Made by a program: the position numbers and the translations under genes
Notes under the pieces: generated by a model
What the model was told of the DNA's origin: nothing
What the model saw: the letters and a program-made list of their open reading frames with translations, nothing else
Database searches by the model: none
DNA from: CATOSD01 sp965226695
Lineage (GTDB): Bacteria; Chloroflexota; Dehalococcoidia; Lucifugimonadales; CATOSD01
Assembly (NCBI GenBank): GCA_965226695.1
Contig: OZ245405.1
Span: 310,001 to 374,000 of the forward strand
DNA length: 64,000 nt
Direction of reading: 5' to 3'
Shown here: positions 25,108-34,471 of the stretch, in pieces
Position numbering within the stretch: position 1 is the stretch's first letter
Layout of the letters: every line of letters begins with the position of its first letter

Positions 25108-26019
25108 TTAGCCGCCGCGCAGCCTCGGGTCGAGCTGGTCGCGCATCCCGTCGCCGAGCGTGTTGAACGCCCAGACGCCGACGGTCAGCGCGATGCCGGG
25201 CCAGATGGCCATCCAGGGCGCGCGCTGCATGTACGACAGCCCCGAGCCGCTCAGCATCGAACCCCACGTCGGGAACGGCGGCGGCACGCCGTAGCCGAGG
25301 AAGCTCAGCGACGCCTCGGCCAGTATGAACACGCCCAGGCTGATGGTGGCCATGATGATGATGGGGGCGAATGCGTTGGGCACCACGTGCTTCAGGAATA
25401 TGCGCAGGTCGTCCGCCCCCACGGCGCGCGCGGCCTCCACGTAGGTGGTCTCCTTCAGCGTGAGCGCCTCGCCGCGCAGCACTCTGGAAGTGCTTATGCC
25501 TCTGTCGAGCGACAGCACGAGTATAATCTGCCACAGGCCCTGGCCCACAACGCTCACCATGGCCAGCAGAATTATCAGCGTCGGAATGGTCATCCAGCCA
25601 TCCACGAAACGCTGCACCAGCATGTCTACCTTGCCGCCCATGTACCCCGTGCCCATGCCGAACACGATGGCTATGACGAGGAAGCCGGCGACGCAGGAGA
25701 AGGCGACGACGAGGGACACGCGCGCTCCGACCACTATGCGGCTGAAGATGTCGCGACCGAGCTGGTCGGTGCCCATGAAGTGCGTAAAGCTGTGGCCCAT
25801 CAGCGACTCTTTGAGGTTCTGCTCGCGGTAGTCGTAGGGGGCGATGAAGTCGGCGAAGATGGCGGTTATCAGCAACACGACCACAATGACGAGGCCCGTC
25901 GCCGCGAGCGGCTTTTCCCGAAACAGGCGCACGACGAAGTCGAGCCAGCGGTTGCGTCGCTTTCGCTGCGCCACTCCCTGCAGAGCAACCTCTACACCTA
26001 CACCCTGTCTCTGTTCCAT
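25108..26019 (-). CDS. Peptide/nickel-type ABC transporter permease (DppC family)
   Basis: A 303-residue inner-membrane permease. The DppC N-terminal segment (REKPLAATGLVIVVVLLITA), GTDQLGRDIFSRIVVGAR and the EAA-loop region (EAARAVGADDLRIFLKHVVPN) are typical. About six transmembrane helices are visible. It pairs with the DppB-type gene 17 bp upstream and the binding protein before that. The ATPase subunits usually found in such operons are absent here. The 180-bp spacer after it (24927-25107) contains another gggggtaggtg-type dispersed repeat remnant. Confidence 0.92.
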   Translation of the reverse strand: MEQRQGVGVEVALQGVAQRKRRNRWLDFVVRLFREKPLAATGLVIVVVLLITAIFADFIAPYDYREQNLKESLMGHSFTHFMGTDQLGRDIFSRIVVGARVSLVVAFSCVAGFLVIAIVFGMGTGYMGGKVDMLVQRFVDGWMTIPTLIILLAMVSVVGQGLWQIILVLSLDRGISTSRVLRGEALTLKETTYVEAARAVGADDLRIFLKHVVPNAFAPIIIMATISLGVFILAEASLSFLGYGVPPPFPTWGSMLSGSGLSYMQRAPWMAIWPGIALTVGVWAFNTLGDGMRDQLDPRLRGG

Positions 26020-26036
26020 GCGGGACTAACCTTCCT

Positions 26037-27002
26037 CTAGCGGTAGCGTATTCTGGGATTGAGCCAGCCGTAGCTAAGGTCGACCAACAGGTTGATGATC
26101 ATCACCAAGGTGCCGGTGAAGAGGATGACGGCCTGGATGACGGGATAGTCCCTCTGCTTGATCGCCCCCAGCATGAGTTGCCCCATCCCGGGCAGTCCCC
26201 ATATCTGCTCCAGCACCACGGTGCCGCCCAGCGCGAAGGCGAAGTTGATGCCGATGAGGCTGACCACCGGGATCATAGCGTTCTTGAGCGCGTGGCGGCT
26301 GAGAATGGCCCGCTCCACCAGCCCCTTCGCCCTGGCGGTGCGAATGTAGTCCTGGCGCATAACCTCCAGCACGGTGGCGCGCGTCATGCGGGCCACCTGC
26401 GAGCCCTGCGACACGGCCAGGATGACGGCGGGGAAGAAGAACTGCTGGATGTTGAGCCACGGGTCGTCGAAGAGCGCGTTGACGCCCCAGGGCGGCGACC
26501 AGTTGAACCACAGCGAGCCGAACAGCAACAGCAGCACGGCGGTCCAGAAAAATGGCACAGATAGCCCTATGATCGCGACGCTGCGCAGCACGTAGTCCAT
26601 CCAGGAGTCCTGGCGGATGGCCGAAAATATGCCGACGGACAGCCCCCAAAGGACCATGAGCACAAGCGTGAATATCACGAGCTCGAACGTTACGGGGAAC
26701 CGCCGCTTGATGTCCTCCACGATGTCGATCTTGGTCAGCAGCGACTTGCCCAGGTCGCCGCGCACTATCTGGCTTATCCACACGAAATATTGTATGTAGA
26801 TGGGCTTATCCAGCCCGAGTTCTCTGCGAATGCGTTCCTTGGTTTCAGGGTCGATTTCGCCGCCGCGCCCGCCCGAAAGCTGCGCGGCTATGGTGTCCAC
26901 AACGTCGCCCGGGAGCAGGCGCACCATGCCGAACACGAGCACCGTAAGCACGAACACGCTGGGGATAACCAGCATAACCCGCCTTATTATGTAGTCTCGC
27001 AT
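26037..27002 (-). CDS. Peptide/nickel-type ABC transporter permease (DppB family)
   Basis: A 321-residue permease with the DppB hallmarks: YIIRRVMLVIPSVFVLTVLVFG at the N-terminus, LPGDVVD, and the EAA loop (RQDYIRTARAKGLVERAILSRH). About six transmembrane helices are visible. ATG at 27002 was preferred to 27050 because homology begins at MRDYIIRR. It forms a heterodimer with the DppC-type protein encoded next. A strong stem-loop separates it from the binding-protein gene upstream. Confidence 0.92.
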   Translation of the reverse strand: MRDYIIRRVMLVIPSVFVLTVLVFGMVRLLPGDVVDTIAAQLSGGRGGEIDPETKERIRRELGLDKPIYIQYFVWISQIVRGDLGKSLLTKIDIVEDIKRRFPVTFELVIFTLVLMVLWGLSVGIFSAIRQDSWMDYVLRSVAIIGLSVPFFWTAVLLLLFGSLWFNWSPPWGVNALFDDPWLNIQQFFFPAVILAVSQGSQVARMTRATVLEVMRQDYIRTARAKGLVERAILSRHALKNAMIPVVSLIGINFAFALGGTVVLEQIWGLPGMGQLMLGAIKQRDYPVIQAVILFTGTLVMIINLLVDLSYGWLNPRIRYR

Positions 27003-27094
27003 ACGCCCCCTGGGAGGTGCGGTTTCCAGTAGCGCCGAAGGGCCCTGCACGCGAGCGCGGAGCCGGCCGGCTGGTTCAGGTTACATTAAGAATC

Positions 27095-27138
27095 GGGGCG
27101 CCCCAGGCAGGCGATGCACGCGCGCACTGGAGCGCCCC
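27095..27138 (-). terminator. Intra-operon stem-loop between binding-protein and permease genes
   Basis: ggggcgccccag (27095-27106) pairs with ctggagcgcccc (27127-27138) at 11 of 12 positions. No T-tract follows on the minus strand. It is more likely an mRNA-stabilising or attenuating hairpin that raises binding-protein expression over permease expression than a full terminator. Confidence 0.5.
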
Positions 27139-27161
27139 TCCGGTCAGAAGATCAGCCTATC

Positions 27162-29111
27162 CTATCGCTCCACCCAGGAAAGAGCCAGGTTGTTCCCGAT
27201 GGGGTAGGAGTATTGGTACTGGTAGTTCACCAGCCAGGGCTGTATGGCCACTATCTGGATCCAGTTCGTGCTCATGGCGTAGTACTGCTTCTCCATGAGG
27301 TAGCGCTGGACGTCGGCGACCAACTCGAAGCGCTTGGCCGGGTCCACCTCCGACTCTTCGGCGTCTATCATCGCGTCTAGAGTCTCGTCCACCAGCCCGG
27401 AGACGGGCTGGACGTTGAGCGTGTTGCGGGAGTGGTAGCCCCTATGGAGCCAGTCGCTGGGGTCCCAGCCGTAGCCCGGGAAGCCGTAGCCGAGGGTGAA
27501 GTCGCCCGACTCCCACGTCTCCACGCGAGCGGAGCCGTCCCTGACCATAATCTCGAGATCGATGCCGATGTTGCGAAACGACTCGACGACCAGCTCGCCT
27601 TCGCTGAAGAACCGGTTGCCCAGGTCGTTGGTGAGCAGGAACGTGCCGGATATGCCGTTGTCCGCGGTGTAGCCCGACTCGGCCATGAGCGCCTTTGCGC
27701 CCTCCACGTCGAAATCCAGATAGCGCTCGCCGGGTATGCCGTCGCCGTCGTAGTCGCCGTACTGCCCGGGCGGCAGCCAGAACTGGTTGCCCGGGGCGAG
27801 CGGCGTGGAGAAGGGAAGGCCCCAGCCGCCGAGCACGCTGTCCACCCAGCCCTCTTTGTCGATGGAGAGCTGCATCGCGCGCCGCACGTTGATATCGTGG
27901 AACGGGCTGCCCTCGCTGAAGTTCGGGTACACCGCGCGCTGGTTGGTGGGGTCTACGAAGATCTCCCAGACCGTGTCCGGGTTGCTCTTGTTGATGTCGA
28001 GGTAGCGCTCGGTGCTCATGCCGCACGTCTCGAGCGCCAGCGCGCCCAGCTTGCCGGTGCGGAAGCCCGCGTCCTGCGCGCGCTCGTCCTTCATCACGAA
28101 CATCTCTACGCTGTCGATGAACGGAAGCTGGTTGCCGCGTCCGTCCTCCTTCCAATACAGGCCGTTGGCCTCGTAGGTTACCGAGACGTCGGGCGTCCAG
28201 CTGGTCATCACCCAGGGGCCGGTGCCGTACTGGTCTTCCACGTTGTTCATGGCGTCGGCTACCAACAGGCTGGGGTCGTCAGCCAGGCGCTTCTTGAAGC
28301 CGTCCAAGCCGTAGAGCTGCGGCCCGCGAATGGCGAGCTTGTACAGGAACGACGCCGTGGGGCGATTGAGCGTAATCTCCAGGGTGTAGTCGTCTATGGC
28401 CTTCCAGGACGCTGGGCCGTCGATTTCGGGGAAGCGCGCTCTAAAGCGGCTCGTCTCGGGGCCGAAGGCGAAATCGGCCACCTCTACCCAGTCCTGGGCG
28501 GTGACGTCCCTTGACTTATCGACGTCAAGCTGGTCGTCGTTGTACTTGATGCCCTTGCGGAGCTTGAACGTCCAGGTCAGCCCGTCGTTGGACACCGACC
28601 AGCTTTCGGCCAGGTGGGGCTGCGGCGTGTAGTCCGCGGGGTTGGTGCCCGGCCCCTGCGGGAAGGTTACGAGCGTTTCGGCCCAGAGCGAGATGTACAT
28701 GTTGGAGTACGCGCCCTGGTGCAGCCAGTCCCAGAAGCGCGGGAAGGGCCAGCCGTTGGTGACCAGGTCCACGTTTCCGCCGCGCACGGGCGCGTAGTTC
28801 GCCGGCGGCTGCGGGAGTTGCAGCGGCACGCCGAGGTCTTCCGCCGCATTCTGGATGACCTCGGACGCGGTGAGCACCGCCGAGGGCTCCTGGGCGGGCG
28901 CCCGCGTGGGCTGCATGGCCGGCGCCCGCGTGGGCTGCATGGCCGGCGGCTGCGTGGGCTGCGGCTGCTGCTGCGCCGGAGGTGCTGTCGGCTGCACCTG
29001 CGCCGCCGGCGCCTGCGTAGGCTCGGCCTCCGCCTCGTCGGCGCTGCTACACGCGGCCAGTACAAATATGCCAATGACCAGGGCCAAAGGCAAAACCAAG
29101 AACCTTCTCAT
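27162..29111 (-). CDS. Peptide/oligopeptide ABC transporter substrate-binding lipoprotein
   Basis: A 649-residue extracytoplasmic binding protein of family 5. It has a signal peptide with lipobox (GIFVLAACSS) and a 60-residue Pro/Gln/Thr/Ala-rich linker in which QPTRAPAM is repeated. The SBP_bac_5 domain follows (PHLAESWSVSNDGLTWTFKL, NVRRAMQLSIDKE). Such linkers after the lipid anchor are frequent in Chloroflexota. ATG at 29111 follows a gaggaggga ribosome site. The ligand is unknown and may be a peptide or another oligomer. It heads the operon with the DppB and DppC genes. Confidence 0.93.
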   Translation of the reverse strand: MRRFLVLPLALVIGIFVLAACSSADEAEAEPTQAPAAQVQPTAPPAQQQPQPTQPPAMQPTRAPAMQPTRAPAQEPSAVLTASEVIQNAAEDLGVPLQLPQPPANYAPVRGGNVDLVTNGWPFPRFWDWLHQGAYSNMYISLWAETLVTFPQGPGTNPADYTPQPHLAESWSVSNDGLTWTFKLRKGIKYNDDQLDVDKSRDVTAQDWVEVADFAFGPETSRFRARFPEIDGPASWKAIDDYTLEITLNRPTASFLYKLAIRGPQLYGLDGFKKRLADDPSLLVADAMNNVEDQYGTGPWVMTSWTPDVSVTYEANGLYWKEDGRGNQLPFIDSVEMFVMKDERAQDAGFRTGKLGALALETCGMSTERYLDINKSNPDTVWEIFVDPTNQRAVYPNFSEGSPFHDINVRRAMQLSIDKEGWVDSVLGGWGLPFSTPLAPGNQFWLPPGQYGDYDGDGIPGERYLDFDVEGAKALMAESGYTADNGISGTFLLTNDLGNRFFSEGELVVESFRNIGIDLEIMVRDGSARVETWESGDFTLGYGFPGYGWDPSDWLHRGYHSRNTLNVQPVSGLVDETLDAMIDAEESEVDPAKRFELVADVQRYLMEKQYYAMSTNWIQIVAIQPWLVNYQYQYSYPIGNNLALSWVER

Positions 29112-29217
29112 TGTTCCCTCCTCATTCGGGTCTGTCGTCCCGCATCCCGTCATCTGACGGGCCGGGCCGATTCCGCGAGCCGGAGGCCCCGCTTCGTTCC
29201 GGCTGACGGATTCTGAG

Positions 29218-29246
29218 ATACTGCCATTTTTCTTTGCCCATGTCAA
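29218..29246 (-). promoter_or_regulatory. Candidate promoter of the first peptide-importer operon
   Basis: Minus strand: perfect TTGACA (29241-29246), 17-bp spacer, CAGTAT (29218-29223), about 107 bp before the binding-protein start. The -10 match is weak. The surrounding 60 bp is notably AT-rich for this window. Confidence 0.4.
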
Positions 29247-29438
29247 CAGAAATGCATTGCCATACAGTTGTTTGAACTCGATGAAATGAGACCCGGGCCA
29301 CAATCCCCTCTCCCAAATACAGAAGGGCTGCTCCGCTCCCCCCAAATGTGAACAGTTGCGTGGGGCGTTCTGTGCTACGATTAGCGTCGCTGCGCGGCCC
29401 GCGAGGCTGCGATCAATCTGTCCCAGTCGGCCCACGAG

Positions 29439-30188
29439 ATGCGATCCATCAGGCTTTCCACCGAGTCGTATTCCGAGCGCCCCGCGCTCGACACCGCCGT
29501 GTCCAGGGCGCTGATGCTGCGCGTGGCGGAGCGCGCCGAGCCGGAGACGCTGCGCCTGTTCCGGCCCGGCGCCATCGTCGCGTTCGGCGCGCAGGACCGT
29601 CGCGCGCCCGGCTACGTCCGCGCCGTCGCGGCCGCGAGGGCGCACGGGTTCGCGGCGATAGACCGCATGGTCGGCGGCACGGCCGCGGTGTTCCACGAGG
29701 AGACTGTCGCCTTTACCTGGACGATTCCCGACCGGAACCCGCGCGAGAACATCGACGCCCGCTTTCGGGAGACGGCTTCGCTCATCGCGTCGGCGCTTTC
29801 CCGGCTGGGCGTGGACGCCCGCGTGGGCGAGGTGCCCGGCGAGTACTGCCCGGGCGCTTACAGCGTGAACGCGAGAGGACGCACCAAGCTGATGGGCGTG
29901 GGCCAGCGCATCGTGTCGGGCGCGGCGCACGTGGGCGGCGTGGTGGTTGTGGGCGGCAGCGGCAGAATTCGGGACGTGCTGACGCCGGTGTACGACGCGC
30001 TGGCGCACGACTGGTCGCCCGGGACGGTGGGGAGCGTGGAGGACGAGCTGGGCGCGGCGCGGTTCGAGGACGTGCGGCAGGCCATCGCGGACGAGTTCTC
30101 GGCGCGCTACGAGCTGTACGACGGCGCGCTGCCCGCCGAGGTCACGCGGCGGGCGCTGGCCCTGGAGGCCGACCACGCCGTGGCGTAG
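29439..30188 (+). CDS. Lipoate--protein ligase A/octanoyltransferase family protein
   Basis: A 249-residue protein of the biotin/lipoate ligase catalytic fold. The lipoyl-pocket motif RMVGGTAAVFHEE, the conserved EYCPGAYSVNARG and the catalytic Lys segment TKLMGVGQRIV are visible. These enzymes attach lipoate or octanoate to the E2 and GcvH proteins of 2-oxoacid dehydrogenases and the glycine cleavage system. The Cys in EYCPG sits near where LipM-type octanoyltransferases carry theirs, so transferase rather than ATP-dependent ligase activity is possible. It converges on the CaiB gene 17 bp away. ATG 29439 has only a weak ribosome site. Confidence 0.8.
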   Translation: MRSIRLSTESYSERPALDTAVSRALMLRVAERAEPETLRLFRPGAIVAFGAQDRRAPGYVRAVAAARAHGFAAIDRMVGGTAAVFHEETVAFTWTIPDRNPRENIDARFRETASLIASALSRLGVDARVGEVPGEYCPGAYSVNARGRTKLMGVGQRIVSGAAHVGGVVVVGGSGRIRDVLTPVYDALAHDWSPGTVGSVEDELGAARFEDVRQAIADEFSARYELYDGALPAEVTRRALALEADHAVA

Positions 30189-30204
30189 GGGGGACCCGCG
30201 CCGC

Positions 30205-31401
30205 TTACGCGACCGCGCCGCTCTCCCTCAGCGCGGCGATGTCGTCAGCGGCGTAGCCTAGCTCCGCCAGCACCTCGGCGGTGTGCTGGCCCAGCGTGGG
30301 CGGCGGCCGGCGCACGGACGCGGGCGTCTCGGACAGCTTGACGGGGATTCCGATGTTGCGTATCCGGCCCGCCGCGGGGTGGTCCAGCTCCACCACCATG
30401 TCCCTGGCGATCACCTGCGGGTCGGCGTACACCTGCGCCATGTCGTTGATCGGTCCCGCGGGTACGCCCTCGCGCTCCAGCGCCTCCAGCCAGTGCGCCG
30501 ACTCCCTCGCCTCGAACGTGCGCTGGAGCGTTTCGACCAGCGCGTCCAGGTTCGCCATCCTGTCCGCGTTCGACGAGAAGCGCGGGTCGGCGAGCAGGTC
30601 CTGCCTTTCGATGGCGACGCACAGCCGCTCCCAGTTGGCCTGGTTGGCCGCGCCGATGTTCACGTGGCCGTCGCTCGTGCGGAACGCCTGGTACGGCGCC
30701 GACATTCTGTGCGCCGATCCCAGCGGCGACGGCGTCTCGCCCGTTGCGAAGTATATGGCCGACTCCCAGAAGGTGTAGGCCAGCCCCGCCTCCAGCAGGG
30801 AGGTGTCGACGAGCTGTCCCCTGCCCGTCCTCAGCCGGCTGATGTACGCGGACAGGATGCCGTAGGCGGAGTACATGCCCGCGTTGAGGTCGGTGATGGG
30901 CACGCCCACCTTCACCGGGTCGGAGGCGGGCGCGCCCGTGATGCTCATCAGCCCGCTCATCCCCTGCGCCACCAGGTCGAAGCCGCCGCGGCGGCTGTAC
31001 GGGCCGGTGCCGCCGAACCCCGATATGTTGCAGTACACCAGCCCTGGATTCAGCTTCAGAGAGTCCTCGTAGCCCAAACCGAGACGCTCCAGCGTGCCCG
31101 GTCGAAAGTTCTGCACCAGCACGTCGGCGCGCTCCGCCAGGCGCTTGGCCGCGGCCAGGCCGTCGGGGTGCCTTATGTTCAGCACCACGCTGCGCTTGTT
31201 GCGGTTGATGCCCAGGAAGGCGGCGGACTCGCCGTTCACGAACGGCGGCCCCATCCGGCGGGTGTCGTCGCCGCCGCTGGGCTTTTCCACCTTCACCACG
31301 TCGGCGCCCATGTCCGCGAGCAGCATGGTGCAAAAGGGGCCTGCCATAATCTGCGTGAAGTCCAGCACACTCACGCCATCCAGGGGAAGCGTCGGCGTCA
31401 T
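30205..31401 (-). CDS. CaiB/BaiF family acyl-CoA transferase
   Basis: A 398-residue class III CoA-transferase that moves CoA between carboxylic acids. The N-terminal LDFTQIMAGPFCTMLLADMG, the CoA-binding RNKRSVVLNIRHPDG and the catalytic Asp in PITDLNAGMYSAYG are visible, as is the C-terminal GQHTAEVLAELGY. Length is normal. ATG at 31401 begins the homology. An enoyl-CoA hydratase gene lies 29 bp upstream on the same strand, so the two likely act together in degradation of an organic acid as its CoA ester. Confidence 0.93.
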   Translation of the reverse strand: MTPTLPLDGVSVLDFTQIMAGPFCTMLLADMGADVVKVEKPSGGDDTRRMGPPFVNGESAAFLGINRNKRSVVLNIRHPDGLAAAKRLAERADVLVQNFRPGTLERLGLGYEDSLKLNPGLVYCNISGFGGTGPYSRRGGFDLVAQGMSGLMSITGAPASDPVKVGVPITDLNAGMYSAYGILSAYISRLRTGRGQLVDTSLLEAGLAYTFWESAIYFATGETPSPLGSAHRMSAPYQAFRTSDGHVNIGAANQANWERLCVAIERQDLLADPRFSSNADRMANLDALVETLQRTFEARESAHWLEALEREGVPAGPINDMAQVYADPQVIARDMVVELDHPAAGRIRNIGIPVKLSETPASVRRPPPTLGQHTAEVLAELGYAADDIAALRESGAVA

Positions 31402-31430
31402 GTCGTCCTCGCTTGCGCGGCCGGGCCGCT

Positions 31431-32219
31431 CTAGCGGCCGGCGAAGTTGGGCTGGCGGCGCTCCACGAACGCGCTGCGCCCCTCGTGAAAGTCTTCGCTG
31501 TCGAAGTTCGTGAACGGCAGGAGCCGCTGCTCGGTCGTAAGGCCTTCCAGCGCCGGATTCTCCAGCACAAGCTGGCGTATCCGCTTGTGGCGCGCCTGGG
31601 ACAGCGGGGCGAGCGGCGTCATCTCGCGGGCGAGGTCGTACACGCAGCCGTCGACCTCGGCGAGGGGCACGACCTGGTTCACCAGGCCGATCCTGCACGC
31701 CTCGGCGGAGTCCAGCAGCCGCGCGCTCATCAGGATGTAGGACGCGTTGCCCGGGCCTACGAGGTTGACGAGACGGCGCATTTCGCGGTATCCGACCAGG
31801 ATGCCCAGGCGGGCGACGGGGATGCCGAAGCGGGAGTTGTCGGCGGCGATGCGAATGTCGCAGGCCATGGACATCTCGCAGCCTCCGCCCACACAGAAGC
31901 CCTTGATGAGGCAGACGGTGGGCTTGGAGACGGCCTCTATGGCGTCCATCGCGCCGTCGAACGCCTCGGCGTACACCTGCGCCTTCTGGGAGTTGTCCCG
32001 GTAGCTCTCGAAGTCCTTGATGTCGGCCCCAGCGGAGAAGGCCCTGTCGCCCGCGCCTGTGAACACCACCACCCGCACGCTGTCGTCGCGGTCGAGGTCT
32101 ACTGCGATTCGCCGGAGCTCCAGCCAGCCGTGGTAGTCGATCGCGTTGCGCTGGTCGGGCCGGTTGAACGTGACGGTCGCAACGCCGTCGGTGCGGTCCA
32201 GGAGAATGTCGTCTGGCAC
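31431..32219 (-). CDS. Enoyl-CoA hydratase/isomerase family protein
   Basis: A 262-residue crotonase-fold enzyme. The CoA-binding and oxyanion-hole segments AFSAGADIKDFE and GFCVGGGCEMSMACDIRIA are typical. The usual catalytic Glu region reads ARLGILVGYREMRRL. It may hydrate enoyl-CoA or act as a related lyase or isomerase. GTG at 32219 follows gcggagg at good spacing and matches the family start. Upstream in-frame codons (to 32303) are probably untranslated. It is first in a two-gene unit with the CaiB/BaiF transferase. Confidence 0.9.
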   Translation of the reverse strand: MPDDILLDRTDGVATVTFNRPDQRNAIDYHGWLELRRIAVDLDRDDSVRVVVFTGAGDRAFSAGADIKDFESYRDNSQKAQVYAEAFDGAMDAIEAVSKPTVCLIKGFCVGGGCEMSMACDIRIAADNSRFGIPVARLGILVGYREMRRLVNLVGPGNASYILMSARLLDSAEACRIGLVNQVVPLAEVDGCVYDLAREMTPLAPLSQARHKRIRQLVLENPALEGLTTEQRLLPFTNFDSEDFHEGRSAFVERRQPNFAGR

Positions 32220-32366
32220 GGCGTGGGCCTCCGCTGTGGTTGGTTGGCGCGTAGGATAGCATAGAACACCGGATGGCCGCGCCGGGGCGTTCGCTGCCCG
32301 CACGTCATCCCTGTATCAACGGAAACTCCGCGCAGCGGGCAACGCACTCCGGAGGGATGCCCCCCC

Positions 32367-33340
32367 TCACCATCGCCGTTCGCGCTCCTGCCAGTGGTCG
32401 GCGATCTTGTCGCGAAGTTTCCGGCGGTTGAGCACGTAGCTGACCACACTGTCCGCGTCGCTGTGCTTCAACCACAGGTCGCTGTAGGCCATTTCTTTTT
32501 CCCGTGATGGGCCCTTATTTGCCCTCTTGTTCGCGACATCGACCCAGTGGCCCAGATAAGCGGCAGAATCCTCTAACATTCCTGCGTCGTTGGCGACTCC
32601 AGTTTCCACCGCCAGAAATGCAGTCCCTAGTTCCGCCACAATCTCCTCCTCAGCGTAACCATGGGAGCCGAAGACTTCCAGGTTCCGATCTTGTCTCCTC
32701 GCAAGCCGATGCGTTGGCCCGGTGGAGTGCGCGATCTCGTGGAAGGCTGTCGCATAGTAGTCGGCCAATCTAGGGAACCGGTTTACGTCGGGCAGGACAA
32801 TAGTATCGGTCGATGGCGCGTAGTAGGCGTCGTGTACGTTGGAATGCTCCAGTCGGAAATTCGAGCGTGACATCTCGTGCTCCACGTAGCCGTCGATCAC
32901 CAACTGCGTCGCCGGCAAGGGCGGGCGACTCCACGCCATTGGCGTCTTCTCCCACCCCCTTGCTTGTGAGCGCGATATGGAGTAATCCAGTACGGGCTGT
33001 CGTAGCCCCTAATCTCGCTCGTTAAGGCCAAGCGTAGCCGGTTCAGGCCGCTGTACGGCAGCCGGGAGGACGCGCTGAGTTGCATGAGATTAATGCCATT
33101 GGTCCACGACTGCGTCCACTTACGCGACTTCTCCTCCATGAAGTCGATCAACTCTTCTGTCACTTTGATGAACAGCCGGCTCTTGCCGCCCCGTTCCAAT
33201 AGTTCCTTCCCAAGCTCAGCGTTGCGCTCGAGCACGCGCTCCGTCAGCCGGTCTCTGAGCTTCTCTTCCGGCGTGCACTTGTCCTCTTCAAGCCCCGTCC
33301 GATTCTGTGTGTCTTCATCGTGCTCATGCGTGCTAGCCAT
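32367..33340 (-). pseudogene. ardC-like antirestriction gene, internally deleted and frameshifted
   Basis: The N-terminal piece (from about 33340, after a taggagaacg-like ribosome site) carries the ArdC DNA-binding part ending YSGLNRLRL...GYDSPYWITPYRAHKQGG. In intact relatives a VRKGEKG-type segment and a further 60-90 residues follow. Here the frame runs straight into a different phase near 32960, and the C-terminal metallopeptidase-like part resumes (VLPDVNRFPRLADYYATAFHEIAHSTG, EEEIVAELGTAFLAVE). The HExxH zinc motif and C-terminal Glu are intact. Both a deletion and a frame change are needed to explain it. It is a relic of a plasmid, phage or conjugative element. A downstream start (ATG 32939) could still express the metallopeptidase part. 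Confidence 0.7.
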
Positions 33341-33578
33341 GTCGTTCTCCCTACGATTGTCGTTCCGTAGCTGCATCGCTGATTCCTGAGGCTTATCTTA
33401 ATGGAAGCTCAAGTCAATATGGTGCCTCTTTCGTTTCCGCTGGAACCCTGTCATCGAACCGCCCCTACCAACCGCATCCACTACCCATCAGGATGTGCTA
33501 TCTGTGTTACGATGAGCCGCGCCGCCTTGCCCGGCGGCCTGTGACGCCCATTACAACCGTTGAGAGGTGCATTCCGCT

Positions 33579-34418
33579 ATGGCCACCGACACTCAGCCCA
33601 CCGACCATTTCGTGGAGGTCAACGGACTAAACTACCACTACGTGGACTGGGGCGGCGACTCGAATCGCGTGCTGCTGTTCGCGCACGGCCAGGGCGGCAA
33701 CGCGCACAATTGGGACCACGTAGCGCGGGAGCTGCGGAGCGAGTTCCACGTGATCGCCGTGGACCAGCGCGGCCACGGTGAAACCGACCACACGCGGGAA
33801 GGCTACGCGGTTAAGGACTTCGCCGCAGACCTTGCCGAGTTCGCCGAGATCATTGGCATCGGCCCCTACGACTACTGCGGCGCGTCGCTGGGCGCCCGAA
33901 ACGGCATACCCTACGCCGGCGACCACTCCGAACACCTGAAGCACTTTATCTGCCTGGACTACGGCCCGGAGATGAGCCGCGTGTCGGCCCAGAACCAGAT
34001 AACCGGCATGAACGGCCGCCGGCTCGGCTGGCGCAGCCTCGAAGAGTACATGGAGAACGGCATGGCCCAGAACCCCAGGGCGCGCGAAGAGCATCTGCGA
34101 AACACGTTCGAGCACGGGTTCAGGCTCAACTACGCCGGCAAGTACGTGCCCAAGCAGGACCCGGAGATGTTCTGGATCAACGGCAGCTTCGGCGTCAGAG
34201 AGGTCCCCTACCTGTGGGAGCAGTGGGGCAAGATTCGCTGCCCCATACTCGAAATGAAGGGCGCCGAGAGCAACTTCCTGTCGCCGGAGATCCTGGCCCA
34301 GATGAAGGAGCTCCAGCCGGGGATGCAACTCGTGGAAGTGCCCGAGTCGGGACACGGCATCTCCGGAGACAACCCGGAGTTTCTCGTCAACGAGCTACGG
34401 CGCTTCCTGGTCGACTAG
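33579..34418 (+). CDS. Alpha/beta hydrolase
   Basis: A 279-residue alpha/beta-hydrolase-fold enzyme. The oxyanion segment HGQGGNAHNW, AVDQRGHGETD, the nucleophile elbow CGASLGARNG and the catalytic His in ESGHGISGDNP are visible. It resembles the epoxide-hydrolase/esterase-like group, substrate unknown. ATG at 33579 was chosen; an in-frame GTG at 33567 is possible. It is followed 53 bp downstream by an amidohydrolase gene, suggesting sequential hydrolytic steps. Confidence 0.9.
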   Translation: MATDTQPTDHFVEVNGLNYHYVDWGGDSNRVLLFAHGQGGNAHNWDHVARELRSEFHVIAVDQRGHGETDHTREGYAVKDFAADLAEFAEIIGIGPYDYCGASLGARNGIPYAGDHSEHLKHFICLDYGPEMSRVSAQNQITGMNGRRLGWRSLEEYMENGMAQNPRAREEHLRNTFEHGFRLNYAGKYVPKQDPEMFWINGSFGVREVPYLWEQWGKIRCPILEMKGAESNFLSPEILAQMKELQPGMQLVEVPESGHGISGDNPEFLVNELRRFLVD

Positions 34419-34471
34419 GCAGGCGGCGCGAGGCTCCTGGTCCCGTTTGAACGAATTGCGAGAGCCATAGC

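Noticed and set aside
27162..30176. Very long minus-strand frame of about 1000 codons reaching into the lipoate ligase region
   Set aside because: Only the part from ATG 29111 is coding. The 5' extension lies opposite a gene with clear motifs and before a lipoprotein signal peptide with its own ribosome site.
30205..32262. Apparent fusion of CaiB/BaiF transferase with a 290-residue N-terminal domain
   Set aside because: The extension is antisense-phase read-through of the enoyl-CoA hydratase gene. A clear ATG and family start are at 31401.
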